Source: Agreia sp. VKM Ac-1783 (lineage in GTDB: Bacteria > Actinomycetota > Actinomycetes > Actinomycetales > Microbacteriaceae). From it: a stretch of DNA of 64,000 bases. Shown here piece after piece: positions 36,742 through 45,288 of this stretch (position 1 is the first letter of the stretch; each line of letters opens with the position of its first letter). The notes under the pieces were generated by a model, which did no database searches, was not told where the DNA came from, and saw nothing but the letters and a program-made list of their open reading frames with translations. The stretch spans positions 186,001-250,000 of the forward strand of contig NZ_FXWI01000001.1 in the NCBI RefSeq assembly GCF_900177765.1. The letters are read 5' to 3'. The translations under genes were made by a program, and so were the position numbers.

Positions 36742-37581
36742 ATGCGTATTGCACTGACCGGCGGTTCTGGAAAGCTCGGCAGCGTTGTGCTGCCGTACCT
36801 GCGCGAGCAGGGCCACACCGTGACCAACTTCGATGTCGTCGGCGAACGCGGCCCCGGCTTCGTGCGTCTCGACCTGGCCAACTACGGCGATGTCGTGGAT
36901 GCCTTCCACAGCGTCGACGACGGACCCGACGGCTTCGACGCCATCGTGCACCTCGCCGCGATCCCGGCCCCAGGCATCCGGAGCGACGTGGTGACGTTCG
37001 AGAACAACATGCTCGGCACGTACCACGTGTTCAAGGCGGCCGAGCGGGCCGGAATCACGAACATCGTCTACGCCTCGAGCGAGACCGTGCTGGGGCTGCC
37101 GTTCGACGTGCCGCCGCCTTACATCCCCGTCGACGAGGAGTATGCGGCGCGGCCCGAGAGCACCTACTCGCTCGTGAAGCACCTCGAGGAGACGATGGCG
37201 ATCGAGCTCACGCGCTGGAACCCCGAGCTGAAGATCGTGGCGCTGCGCTTCTCGAACGTGATGCACGAGTCCGACTACGCCGAGTTCCCGTCGTTCGACG
37301 CCGATGCGCTGCTCCGGAAATGGAACCTCTGGGGCTACATCGACGCCCGCGACGGAGCACAGGCCGTTCTCAAGGCGCTCGAGTGGCAGCACACGGGCTT
37401 CGAGCGCTTCATCATCGCGTCGCCCGACACGGTCATGAGCCGCCCGAACTCCGAGCTCGTCGCCGAGGTCTTCCCCGGAGTCGAGACTCGCGGAGACCTC
37501 GACAACAACAACACGCTGCTGTCGATCGACAAGGCCCGACGCCTGCTCGGCTACGACCCGAAGCACAGCTGGCGCGACTGA
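36742..37581 (+). CDS. NAD-dependent epimerase/dehydratase family protein
   Basis: 279 residues. Nucleotide-binding ALTGGSGKLG (4-13), HLAAIPAPG, YASSETVLG and the catalytic pair YSLVK. Short extended-SDR resembling uronate dehydrogenase and sugar epimerases. GGGAG lies about 8 nt before the ATG. The PD40 gene follows after 13 bp, so both may be on one message. Substrate not known. Confidence 0.85.
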   Translation: MRIALTGGSGKLGSVVLPYLREQGHTVTNFDVVGERGPGFVRLDLANYGDVVDAFHSVDDGPDGFDAIVHLAAIPAPGIRSDVVTFENNMLGTYHVFKAAERAGITNIVYASSETVLGLPFDVPPPYIPVDEEYAARPESTYSLVKHLEETMAIELTRWNPELKIVALRFSNVMHESDYAEFPSFDADALLRKWNLWGYIDARDGAQAVLKALEWQHTGFERFIIASPDTVMSRPNSELVAEVFPGVETRGDLDNNNTLLSIDKARRLLGYDPKHSWRD

Positions 37582-37594
37582 GCTGTGCCCCGGC

Positions 37595-38503
37595 ATGACC
37601 TTCCTGACTCTGCAGGCAGACCAGCGCGCCGAGGTGCGCGTCTTCGACGTCGACACGGGCGAGGTGACCGTCGTGTTCAGCTCGACGGAGCGCTTCGTCG
37701 AGGCGCCGAACTGGCATCCCGACGGAGAGTGGCTCGTGCTCAACGTCGAGGGCGGTCTCGTTCGGCTGCGTGCTGACGGATCGTCGCACCTGGAATCCAT
37801 CGCGGTGCCCGATCTGCTCGTGCTGAACAACGACCACGTCATCTCGCCCGATGGGGAGCAGCTGCTGGTCTCGGCGAGGGACGGTCAGCTCTATCGGATC
37901 CCGTGGAGAGGAGGGGTCGCGAGCCGCATCACGGAGCCGCGCGACCCGGCGCTGCGCTTCAAGTACTACCTGCACGGCGTCTCGCCCGACGGCCAGACGC
38001 TGGCCGCCATCGGGGGCGGGCTCGACGCATCCGGCGACTGGGTGACCAACGTGTACACACTGCCCGCGTCAGGCGGGCCGGACACGCAGCTCACCGACGA
38101 CGCCTTCGCCGACGACGGGTGTGACTTCTCGGCCGACGGCGAGACCATCTGGTTCAACTCGGAGCGGGCGGGGGAGTACCCGGGCCATGCCCAGCTGTTC
38201 CGCATGGGCATCGACGGCACCGGGCTGCATCGCGTCACGCACGACGACCGGGTCAACTGGTTTCCGCATCCGTCGCCCGACGGGCAGCACGCGCTCTACC
38301 TCAGCTATCCCGCGGGAACGACGGGCCATCCGCCGAATCTCGACGTCGAGCTGAGACTGATCGACCTCTCGTCGGGAGACGAGAGGGTGATCGATTCATT
38401 TCTGGGTGGGCAGGGCACGACGAACGTGCCGGGTTGGTCTCCGGATGGCCGCCGCGTCGCCTACGTCGCCTATCCGACGACGCAGGCGGCGGTGCGGCCG
38501 TGA
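37595..38503 (+). CDS. TolB-like PD40 beta-propeller protein
   Basis: 302 residues. Repeats of the form WHPDGEWLVLNVEGGLVRL, ISPDGEQLLVSARDG, VSPDGQTLAAIGG, FSADGETIWFNSERAG, PSPDGQHALYL and WSPDGRRVAYVAY give a six-bladed WD40-like PD40 propeller. No signal peptide is seen, so unlike TolB it is probably cytoplasmic. Family members bind carbohydrates or act as lyases; role unknown. Confidence 0.85.
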   Translation: MTFLTLQADQRAEVRVFDVDTGEVTVVFSSTERFVEAPNWHPDGEWLVLNVEGGLVRLRADGSSHLESIAVPDLLVLNNDHVISPDGEQLLVSARDGQLYRIPWRGGVASRITEPRDPALRFKYYLHGVSPDGQTLAAIGGGLDASGDWVTNVYTLPASGGPDTQLTDDAFADDGCDFSADGETIWFNSERAGEYPGHAQLFRMGIDGTGLHRVTHDDRVNWFPHPSPDGQHALYLSYPAGTTGHPPNLDVELRLIDLSSGDERVIDSFLGGQGTTNVPGWSPDGRRVAYVAYPTTQAAVRP

Positions 38504-38510
38504 CCGTCGA

Positions 38511-38933
38511 TCATCGGTAGGAGCTCACGGCTCCGATGAAGCCGAGGAACAGTGTGCCGAAGAAGAGCAGCGCGGCGAAGACGTAGCCGGCGAGGGCGAT
38601 GTAGCCGAGCACGAGCCCCGCGATCGTGATGCCGCGGCCGTCGTCGCCTGTGCGCTTGATCTGCGCGAGGGCGATGTGGCCGGTGATCACGGGAACGATC
38701 GCGAACCCGAGCACACCGAGAACCAGGGTGACGATGCCCAAGACGTTCGTGGGACGAACGGGAGGGTAGGAGTAGTGAGGGGATGCGGGGGAGGCGGGCT
38801 GACCCGAGGCGGGCTGGGCCGGGGGCAGCTGGGTGGTCGGCAGCTGAGTCGTGGGCAGCTGCGCCGTGGTGTTCTCGTTCGTGTCGGTGTCGGGAACGTT
38901 CGGGGTGTCTGGGGTGAGTGTCGAAGTTGTCAT
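38511..38933 (-). CDS. DUF4190-like small membrane protein
   Basis: 140 residues. A 55-residue Thr/Pro/Gln-rich tail with short repeats TTQLP precedes two hydrophobic segments (about 63-90 and 100-130) with NVLGIVTLVLGVLGF and GHIALAQIKRTG, the DUF4190 pattern. Function unknown. Divergent from the ribosomal rplJ leader. Confidence 0.8.
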   Translation of the reverse strand: MTTSTLTPDTPNVPDTDTNENTTAQLPTTQLPTTQLPPAQPASGQPASPASPHYSYPPVRPTNVLGIVTLVLGVLGFAIVPVITGHIALAQIKRTGDDGRGITIAGLVLGYIALAGYVFAALLFFGTLFLGFIGAVSSYR

Positions 38934-39051
38934 GCTTCAACGCTACGAACCGGCTGCGATTCGGTCGTCGGACCGGGGACGTGTTCTGGTAGTACCACGG
39001 CATGATTCCGTAGCGCACTTGCATGGCTCCCGCGCATGACGTATGGTGAAC

Positions 39052-39211
39052 GAAGCCAAAGACCGCCGGTTATCGCCGTGCCCGCATTCGACTCGTTCGA
39101 ACGCAGTCGCTGTGATCGAAGGTTCACGTCCGTGAAGACCTGCGCAGGAATACGACAGTAAACGCACACTCGTGTGCATTCGCTCCGGCCTCCTGCGCCG
39201 GAGCTTTTTTT
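39052..39211 (+). promoter_or_regulatory. L10 (rplJ) leader RNA with attenuator
   Basis: The 5' leader of rplJL begins with CCAAAGACCGCCGGTTATC, typical of L10(L12)4-binding leaders. Two alternative structures can be read: GCGCAGGA (39142-39149) pairs perfectly with TCCTGCGC (39191-39198), and that pairing would break the terminator stem GCTCCGGC/GCCGGAGC (39182-39204). When L10-L12 is in excess it should favour the terminator. The rest of the 324-bp gap upstream has no gene. Confidence 0.8.
39182..39211 (+). terminator. Attenuator terminator of rplJL
   Basis: 8-bp perfect stem GCTCCGGC/GCCGGAGC with a 7-nt loop, followed by seven T. It lies 46 bp before the rplJ ATG. Confidence 0.9.
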
Positions 39212-39257
39212 GTGGGGTGAGCCCGGGGCTACCGGCATTGAAACCACAAGGAGCGCC

Positions 39258-39770
39258 ATGGCGAACAAGGAAGCCTCGGTTGCCGAACTCACGGAACTTT
39301 TCCAGAGCTCGACCGCCGTTCTGCTGACCGAGTACCGCGGTCTCACGGTCGCCCAGCTTAAGACGCTGCGCGGCAACCTCCGTGAGCACGCAAGCTACGC
39401 CGTGGTAAAGAACACGCTGACCAAGATTGCGGCCAACAACGCCGGCATCTCGTCGTTCGACGACGAACTCGCCGGCCCGTCCGCCATCGCATTCGTTCAC
39501 GGTGACCCTGTCGCCGTCGCGAAGTCCCTGCGCGACTTTGCCAAGGCAAACCCTCTTCTCGTTGTGAAGGGCGGTTACTTCGACGGTAACCCCCTGACCG
39601 CCGAAGAGGTCTCGAAGCTCGCCGACCTCGAATCCAGGGAGGTGCTGCTTGCGAAGCTCGCAGGCGCCTTCAAGGCCTCGCTGTTCGGTGCCGCATACCT
39701 CTTCAACGCACCGCTGTCGAAGGCCGTTCGCACGGTCGATGCGCTGCGCGAGAAGCAGTCAAGTAACTAA
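39258..39770 (+). CDS. rplJ: 50S ribosomal protein L10
   Basis: 170 residues. [20 protein letters not shown] start, [20 protein letters not shown] and [12 protein letters not shown], with the C-terminal helix carrying the L12 dimers. AAGGAG lies 5 nt before ATG. Translation and transcription are controlled by the leader at 39052. Confidence 0.98.
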   Translation: MANKEASVAELTELFQSSTAVLLTEYRGLTVAQLKTLRGNLREHASYAVVKNTLTKIAANNAGISSFDDELAGPSAIAFVHGDPVAVAKSLRDFAKANPLLVVKGGYFDGNPLTAEEVSKLADLESREVLLAKLAGAFKASLFGAAYLFNAPLSKAVRTVDALREKQSSN

Positions 39771-39781
39771 CACCCTTCAAC

Positions 39782-39846
39782 AAACCGTTCCCTGAGCGTT
39801 GTGCGCAGGTAACACCAAACCGTTCCCTGAGCTTGTCGAAGGGGAA
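39782..39846. repeat. Two CCGTTCCCTGAGC repeats between rplJ and rplL
   Basis: AACCGTTCCCTGAGC occurs at about 39783 and 39819; the second continues with TTGTCGAAGGGG. This is the same family as 286-371. The copies are 36 bp apart, and one or both lie in the intercistronic mRNA. Confidence 0.7.
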
Positions 39847-39860
39847 ACAAGGAGAAAATC

Positions 39861-40244
39861 ATGGCAAAGCTGTCAACTGCAGAGCTGCTCGACGCGTTCA
39901 AGGAGCTCACGCTCATTGAGCTGAGCGAGTTCGTCAAGGCGTTCGAGGAGACCTTCGAGGTCACCGCTGCTGCCCCCGTCGCGGTCGCCGCGGCCGGTGG
40001 CGGAGCCGCCGCCGTCGAAGAGGTCGAGGAGAAGGATTCCTTCGACGTCGTCCTCGAGGCTGCTGGCGAGAAGAAGATCCAGGTCATCAAGGAGGTGCGC
40101 GCCCTCACGAGCCTCGGTCTCGGAGAGGCGAAGGCAGTCGTTGACGGCGCTCCCAAGGCCGTCCTCGAGGGCGTCAACAAGGAGACCGCCGAGAAGGCCA
40201 AGGCTCAGCTCGAAGAGGCTGGCGCAACCGTCACCCTCAAGTAG
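39861..40244 (+). CDS. rplL: 50S ribosomal protein L7/L12
   Basis: 127 residues. N-terminal dimerisation region [20 protein letters not shown], Ala-rich hinge ([19 protein letters not shown]) and globular domain [20 protein letters not shown] ending in LKxA-type VTLK. It recruits translation GTPases. ATG with AAGGAG upstream. Confidence 0.98.
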   Translation: MAKLSTAELLDAFKELTLIELSEFVKAFEETFEVTAAAPVAVAAAGGGAAAVEEVEEKDSFDVVLEAAGEKKIQVIKEVRALTSLGLGEAKAVVDGAPKAVLEGVNKETAEKAKAQLEEAGATVTLK

Positions 40245-40278
40245 TCTGCGCTCCGGCTTCGGAGCACACTACTGATTC

Positions 40279-40313
40279 AGAAGGCCCTCGCACTGAAAGT
40301 GCGGGGGCCTTCT
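40279..40313 (+). terminator. Terminator of rplJL
   Basis: AGAAGGCCC and GGGCCTTCT with CGCAC/GTGCG inside and a TGAAA loop form a long stem, followed by GTGT. Confidence 0.85.
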
Positions 40314-40366
40314 GTGTACTCAGGTCTGGTGTGTAACCTGGAAGGCCAACGAGGGAAGGAGTCGTC

Positions 40367-41044
40367 ATGGCCACGGTCTACGATGACGTTCCCCCTCGCG
40401 TGCACGACGCTCCGCCCGCCAGCGATCGCACGGAGAGGCCGAGCTTTCGCGCATCCGGTGCCCGTGTCGTCGGGACGGTGAAGGCCGCCGCCCCGCCCGT
40501 GGCCCGCGGCGCCGCTCAGCTCGGGCTTCTGACCGCCCACCTGATCGCAACCGGGGCGATCCTCTCGGCGTCGGCCACGATCCTGCTGCTGACCGCGGGC
40601 TACGCCTCGGATGGCGTGGGTGCGCTTCTCCTCTGTCTGCTCGCGGCCGTCGTCGTCTCGGCGATCTCCACCGTCTTCGTCGTCATCGTCGGGCTGCCAC
40701 TGCGCATCAGCCGCCGAGCCAGGCTCTGGTGGATCCGCCATGGTGAGCTCGCCTTCGTCGGCGCGGCCATCGGTGTCGGCCTGCTGGTCGCGTCGGCGGT
40801 TCTCGGTGGCGGGGGAGCGCCCAACGGCTGGCTGCTCGTGCCGGGGTGGCTGCTGTTCGCCTTCTCGCTGGCCCACACCTGGTGGCCGGATCGCTGGCGC
40901 CCCGAACGCCTGCGCACGAAGAAGCCCGAGCCCAGGGTGCGTGCCGCAGCACACGAACGTGGCGATCGTCGCCGTCGTGCTCGCGCGTCTTTCGACGAGT
41001 TCCTCGCGTCGAGCGGCCGAGCGTTCCGCGGCGACCGCGACTGA
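40367..41044 (+). CDS. Hypothetical membrane protein
   Basis: 225 residues. An N-terminal 45-residue cytoplasmic tail, then hydrophobic segments at about 50-75, 82-110, 125-145 and 148-165, followed by a basic tail of about 50 residues rich in Arg. No known domain recognised. GAAGGAG is 5 nt before the ATG. The Arg-rich tail suggests nucleic acid or phospholipid contact, which is inference. Confidence 0.7.
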   Translation: MATVYDDVPPRVHDAPPASDRTERPSFRASGARVVGTVKAAAPPVARGAAQLGLLTAHLIATGAILSASATILLLTAGYASDGVGALLLCLLAAVVVSAISTVFVVIVGLPLRISRRARLWWIRHGELAFVGAAIGVGLLVASAVLGGGGAPNGWLLVPGWLLFAFSLAHTWWPDRWRPERLRTKKPEPRVRAAAHERGDRRRRARASFDEFLASSGRAFRGDRD

Positions 41045-41053
41045 AGCTCGTCG

Positions 41054-41120
41054 CCGAGCGCGGGTGTTCTCGCGTTCCGCGAGGGTTCAGCCACCGCGTT
41101 GGGCGAGAGCGCCCGCGGTC
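41054..41120. repeat. Palindromic repeat, family 4, first copy
   Basis: CGAGCGCGGGTGTTCTCGC, then GGTTCAGCCACCGCG, then GGCGAGAGCGCCCGCGG; it aligns with 63553-63619. It lies between two convergent genes and touches the lacI stop. Confidence 0.7.
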
Positions 41121-42147
41121 AGCGCTGGGCGCCGGCGCGCGGGGCCGACGTGCTCGAGCGCATCACGAGTTGCGCGGGCACGGTCGTGTGGATGCTCGGG
41201 GGCGTCCATCCGGCGGTCTCGAGTTGTCGGATCACCAGGTCGACGGCCTGTTCGCCCTGCTTCGCCGGGTTCTGGGCGATAGACGTGAGCCCGAAGAGGT
41301 CGGCGAGGGGATGGTTGTCGATGCCGATCACCGACAGGTCGTCGGGAACAGAGATGCCGAGCTCTCGCGCGGCGAGGATGACGCCGATCGCCACCTCGTC
41401 GGCCGCGGCGAAGATGGCGGTGGGGCGGCGCCGAGGGTCGCCGAGAATCTGCTTGCCGGCGGCGTATCCGCCCGGGATGTCGAAGTGGGTCGCGACGTAG
41501 GACTCGTCGCTGAACGGCAGGCCGGCTGCCGAGAGGGCATCCATGAATCCCTGCAGGCGCTTCGAGTGCACGTGGAAGTCCATCAACTCGGCCGCGTCTC
41601 CGCCCACGTGCATGATGTTCGTGTGGCCGAGGGCGATGAGGTGTTCTGTCGCGAGACGCGCCGCCGCGATGTCGTCGATGCTGAGGGTCGGGATGCCGGC
41701 GAGCGGCCCGCCGATGCCGGCGATGGGCTTGCCGAGGGCGACAAGAGACGAAGCCTCGTCGGGTGAGATCTCGAGGGTCACGGCGATGATCGCGTCGACC
41801 CGCTTGCGCACCAGGAAGTACTCGAAGACCCGGCTGCGGGCATCGATGTCTTTCGTGAGGTTGTAGAGCATGAGGTCGTAGCCGCGATCGATGAGCGCGC
41901 GTTCGACGCCCTCGATGATGCTGCCGAAGAACCACTGATTGATCACGGGAATGATGACCCCGACGTTGTTCGTTCGACCCGTGACAAGACTCGAGGCGTT
42001 CGACGAGACCACGTAGCCCAGTTCACTGGCGGCGTTCTCGACCTTGTGCCGCGTTATCGACGAGACATAGCCCCGGCCGCTCAGCGCGCGCGAAACCGTG
42101 GCTTTCGACACTCCAGCTCGGAGCGCGACGTCTTCGATGCCCGACAT
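41119..42147 (-). CDS. LacI-family repressor of the CUT1 sugar transporter
   Basis: 342 residues. HTH in GIEDVALRAGVSKATVSRAL, hinge YVVSSNASSLVTGRTN, then the sugar-binding core ending in LSVIGIDNHPLADLFGLTSI. Divergent from the binding-protein gene at 42453; GAGAGCGCTCTC at 42251 in between is the likely operator. Ligand is probably a maltose- or alpha-glucoside-like sugar. ATG has CCAGGA right before it and AGGGGG further upstream. Confidence 0.9.
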   Translation of the reverse strand: MSGIEDVALRAGVSKATVSRALSGRGYVSSITRHKVENAASELGYVVSSNASSLVTGRTNNVGVIIPVINQWFFGSIIEGVERALIDRGYDLMLYNLTKDIDARSRVFEYFLVRKRVDAIIAVTLEISPDEASSLVALGKPIAGIGGPLAGIPTLSIDDIAAARLATEHLIALGHTNIMHVGGDAAELMDFHVHSKRLQGFMDALSAAGLPFSDESYVATHFDIPGGYAAGKQILGDPRRRPTAIFAAADEVAIGVILAARELGISVPDDLSVIGIDNHPLADLFGLTSIAQNPAKQGEQAVDLVIRQLETAGWTPPSIHTTVPAQLVMRSSTSAPRAGAQR

Positions 42148-42250
42148 TCCTGGCTGACCCCCTCGTCTGCAATCGGTTCCAGAATTGTAACCTCCTTGTC
42201 ACATTCCCGAGCCCAACCATAGCGCCGGGACCCAGTTGGGGCTGAACTCT

Positions 42251-42262
42251 GAGAGCGCTCTC
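42251..42262. promoter_or_regulatory. LacI-family operator
   Basis: GAGAGCGCTCTC, a perfect 12-bp palindrome (CGAGAGCGCTCTCGG when extended on the right), in the 305-bp divergent gap. It resembles operators of MalR-type LacI proteins. The rest of that gap has no gene, only the leader and ribosome site GAGGAGG before 42453. Confidence 0.75.
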
Positions 42263-42452
42263 GGTATCGAATCGTTACGGAATTTTGTTCTGTCGATCTC
42301 GGGGTTGTGCTTCCATGGGACTCATGGAAAGGTTTTCCTACCTGCCCTCCCCGCGGCCTGTTCGCGCGGTTGGGCCGTCCTAGTCCGGTCACTCAACCGG
42401 CAGGCAGATCGGCCGTCCTGACGATCTGTTCTCGACTCAATGAGGAGGAGAA

Positions 42453-43778
42453 ATGCGGGTTTCCCTGCATCGCCGTATCGCAGCACCTATCGCCATCGCC
42501 ACGATCGTCGGACTTGCCCTTGTCGGCTGCGCCGAAGAGAGTGGCACCGACTCTGGCTCGACCGAGGGCCAGACCGTCAAGATCTCCGGTGGAATCACCG
42601 GCACCGAGGCCGACGCCCTCAACAAGAGCTTCGACGCGTTCACCAAAGACACCGGCATCAAGGTCGAGTACACGGGTGACAAGAGCTTCGAGGGCAACAT
42701 CGTCACGAAGGTCACCGGTGGCTCCGCCCCCGACATCGCCATCGTTCCCCAGCCCGGTCTGCTGAAGACCCTCGTCGAGACCGGTGAGGTCAAAGAGGCC
42801 GCAGAAGAGACGAGCGCCAACGTCGACAAGAACTGGTCGCCCGACTGGAAGAAGTACGGCACGTTCGACGGCAAGTTCTACGCCGCCCCGATGCTCGCCA
42901 GCATCAAGGGCTACGTCTGGTATTCGCCGGCGCAGTTCAAGGAGTGGGGCGTCACCGTTCCCACCACCTGGGACGAGACGCTCGCGCTGACCAAGACCAT
43001 CCAGGAGAAGACGCAGAAGGCTCCCTGGTGTGCCGGCTTCGCATCTGACGCCGCTTCGGGTTGGCCCGGAACCGACTGGATCGAGGACCTCGTGCTTCGC
43101 CAGTCCGGCCCCGATGTCTACGACAGCTGGGTTGCTGGAGACACCAAGTTCACCGACCCCGACATCAAGAAGGCCTTCGACTCCGTCGGAGAGATCCTGC
43201 TGAACCCGGCCTACGTGAACGCGGGCTACGGCGATGTCAAGAGCATCAACTCCACCGCATTCGGTGACGTCGCGGCCAAGGTCGCCGACGGCAGCTGTGC
43301 GCTGACCCACCAGGCGTCGTTCCTCTCGAGCAACTTCCTCGACGTCAAGACCGCTGCAGGCACGACGCCGACCGTCGCTCCCGACGGAGACGTCTACGGC
43401 TTCGTGCTCCCGGGCATCGAGGCAGGCTCGGCCAACATCGAGGTCGGCGGCGAGTTCGTCACGCCGTTCACCGACTCCGAGGCCGTCAAGAAGGTCACCG
43501 CCTACATGGCCACCCCTGAGTTCGCGGACGCTCGCGTCAGCCTCGGTGGAGTCATCTCGGCCAACCTGAACGCCGACCCCTCCAAGGCATCCAGCCCGCT
43601 TCTGCAGGACGCCATGAAGCTCCTCCAGGACCCGAACACGACCGTTCGTTTCGATGGCTCAGACCTGATGCCCTCGACCGTCGGTGCCGGTTCGTTCTGG
43701 AAGGGCATGGTCAGCTGGATCGATGGCAAGGACACCGACACGGTGCTCAGTGACATCCAGGCCGGTTACGAGAACTAA
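42453..43778 (+). CDS. CUT1 ABC transporter sugar-binding lipoprotein
   Basis: 441 residues. Signal peptide with lipobox L-V-G-C at about 22-25. Mature part fits family 1 extracellular solute-binding proteins: GTEADALNKSFDAFTKDTGIKV, APDIAIVPQPGLL, KFYAAPMLASIKGYVWY and GTDWIEDLVLRQSGPDVY. It resembles alpha-glucoside-binding AglE more than maltodextrin MalE. GAGGAGG precedes ATG. First gene of the operon with two permeases. Confidence 0.92.
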   Translation: MRVSLHRRIAAPIAIATIVGLALVGCAEESGTDSGSTEGQTVKISGGITGTEADALNKSFDAFTKDTGIKVEYTGDKSFEGNIVTKVTGGSAPDIAIVPQPGLLKTLVETGEVKEAAEETSANVDKNWSPDWKKYGTFDGKFYAAPMLASIKGYVWYSPAQFKEWGVTVPTTWDETLALTKTIQEKTQKAPWCAGFASDAASGWPGTDWIEDLVLRQSGPDVYDSWVAGDTKFTDPDIKKAFDSVGEILLNPAYVNAGYGDVKSINSTAFGDVAAKVADGSCALTHQASFLSSNFLDVKTAAGTTPTVAPDGDVYGFVLPGIEAGSANIEVGGEFVTPFTDSEAVKKVTAYMATPEFADARVSLGGVISANLNADPSKASSPLLQDAMKLLQDPNTTVRFDGSDLMPSTVGAGSFWKGMVSWIDGKDTDTVLSDIQAGYEN

Positions 43779-43815
43779 CGCATAACCACCTGTCGGGCAG
43801 ATCTGCCCGGCGCCC

Positions 43816-43849
43816 GTGGGGGCCGCTCGTACAACGGGGCGGCCCCCAC
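43816..43849 (+). terminator. Hairpin after the CUT1 binding-protein gene
   Basis: GTGGGGGCCGC (43816-43826) and GCGGCCCCCAC (43839-43849), a perfect 11-bp stem with a 12-nt loop, preceded by the short palindrome GGGCAGATCTGCCC. No T-run. Same place in the operon as the 12587 hairpin. Confidence 0.65.
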
Positions 43850-43944
43850 TCTCGGCCCTACCGATCGAAAGGTCGATGAGCGCATTCGTTAAGCGCTACT
43901 GTTGGCCAATCCAAGAGTCCACCGTTGTACTCGAAAGGGTATTC

Positions 43945-45288
43945 ATGTCCGACACACGAACGACGACGCCTCCGGTGTCAGCACCACCACCGGAGCCACA
44001 CGAATCGCCGAGGCCGCAGCCCTCGGCGCGCACGACCAAGTTGGTCGTCGCGGGAGCCGCGGTCGTTCTGGCCGTCGTCTTCGTCCTGCTGATCACGAGC
44101 CCACCGAACGACGAGGCCAAGCCCGTTTCTCTCGGGTTCTCACTGAACAGCCTCTTCCGGTGGATGGGCAACCTGAACCCTCTGGTTCAGATTCCGATCA
44201 TCATCGTGATCTTCGGTCTCGTGATCGCGCTCATCCTCGTTCTCATCGAGTACGCGCCGCGCTCGGGCAACTTCTACTTCTGGTTGCGTCTCGCCGCCTG
44301 TTTCGTGATTCCCGTGCTGGCCCTGATGCTCCTGCGCCCGTACCAGAACGCGCTGATCTGGGTTCTCGTCATCGCCCTCATCGTCGGTGCTCTGCTCTTC
44401 TTCGCCGACTATCGGTCGCGTCAGGGCGCGGGCTACCTCTTCCAGCTCGTCACCTTCATGGCGCCCGCGGTTCTTCTGCTCGCGCTCGGCCTCATCTACC
44501 CGACGATCGCCACCATCTACCAGTCGTTCTTCGACAAGACCACGACCACGTTCGTGGGTCTCGACAACTACTTCTGGGTCTTCACGAACCCCGAGGGTTT
44601 CTGGTCGGTCGTCAACACTCTCATCTGGGTGCTCGTCGCTCCGGTCTTCTCGACCATCATCGGGCTTGCGTACGCGGTGTTCATCGACAAGGCCCGCGGC
44701 GAGAAGTACCTCAAGTCGCTGGTGTTCATGCCTATGGCCATCTCGTTCGTCGGTGCCGGCATCATCTGGAAGTTCATCTACGACAACCGTCAGGGCGAGC
44801 AGGTCGGTCTGCTCAACGCGATTGTCACTGCGTTCGGCGGCCAGCCCGTGTCATGGCTCGACGCTCAGCCCCTCATCAACACCCTGCTGCTTCTGGTCGT
44901 CTTCATCTGGACCCAGACCGGATTCGCCATGGTGATCCTGTCTGCAGCCATCAAGGGCGTGCCGACCGAGCAGATGGAGGCCGCTGAGCTCGACGGCACC
45001 AACGCCTGGCAGCGGTTCCGCAATGTGACCGTGCCGGGCATCCGGTCGTCGCTGATCGTCGTTCTGACGACCATCGCCATCGGCTCCCTCAAGGTGTACG
45101 ACATCGTCGCCGTCATGACCGGTGGCCGCGCCAACACGACTGTGCTCGGCTTCGAGATGGTCAACCAGCAGCAGCGCTTCCAGAGCTACGGACACTCGGC
45201 GGCCCTCGCCGTCGTGCTGTTCCTGTTCGTGCTGCCGCTGATCATCTACAACGCCAACCAAATGCGCAAGCAGAGGGAGATCCGATGA
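43945..45288 (+). CDS. CUT1 ABC transporter permease (AglF/MalF type)
   Basis: 447 residues with about nine hydrophobic helices; an N-terminal Pro/Ser-rich tail of 30 residues. The ATPase-contact loop is EQMEAAELDGTNAWQRFRNVTVPGIR (the EAA motif, EAA-x-x-DG). ATG at 43945 with GAAAGGG. Its last codons overlap the next permease gene (ATGA, 45285-45288). It pairs with AglG-type permease to form the channel. Confidence 0.92.
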   Translation: MSDTRTTTPPVSAPPPEPHESPRPQPSARTTKLVVAGAAVVLAVVFVLLITSPPNDEAKPVSLGFSLNSLFRWMGNLNPLVQIPIIIVIFGLVIALILVLIEYAPRSGNFYFWLRLAACFVIPVLALMLLRPYQNALIWVLVIALIVGALLFFADYRSRQGAGYLFQLVTFMAPAVLLLALGLIYPTIATIYQSFFDKTTTTFVGLDNYFWVFTNPEGFWSVVNTLIWVLVAPVFSTIIGLAYAVFIDKARGEKYLKSLVFMPMAISFVGAGIIWKFIYDNRQGEQVGLLNAIVTAFGGQPVSWLDAQPLINTLLLLVVFIWTQTGFAMVILSAAIKGVPTEQMEAAELDGTNAWQRFRNVTVPGIRSSLIVVLTTIAIGSLKVYDIVAVMTGGRANTTVLGFEMVNQQQRFQSYGHSAALAVVLFLFVLPLIIYNANQMRKQREIR

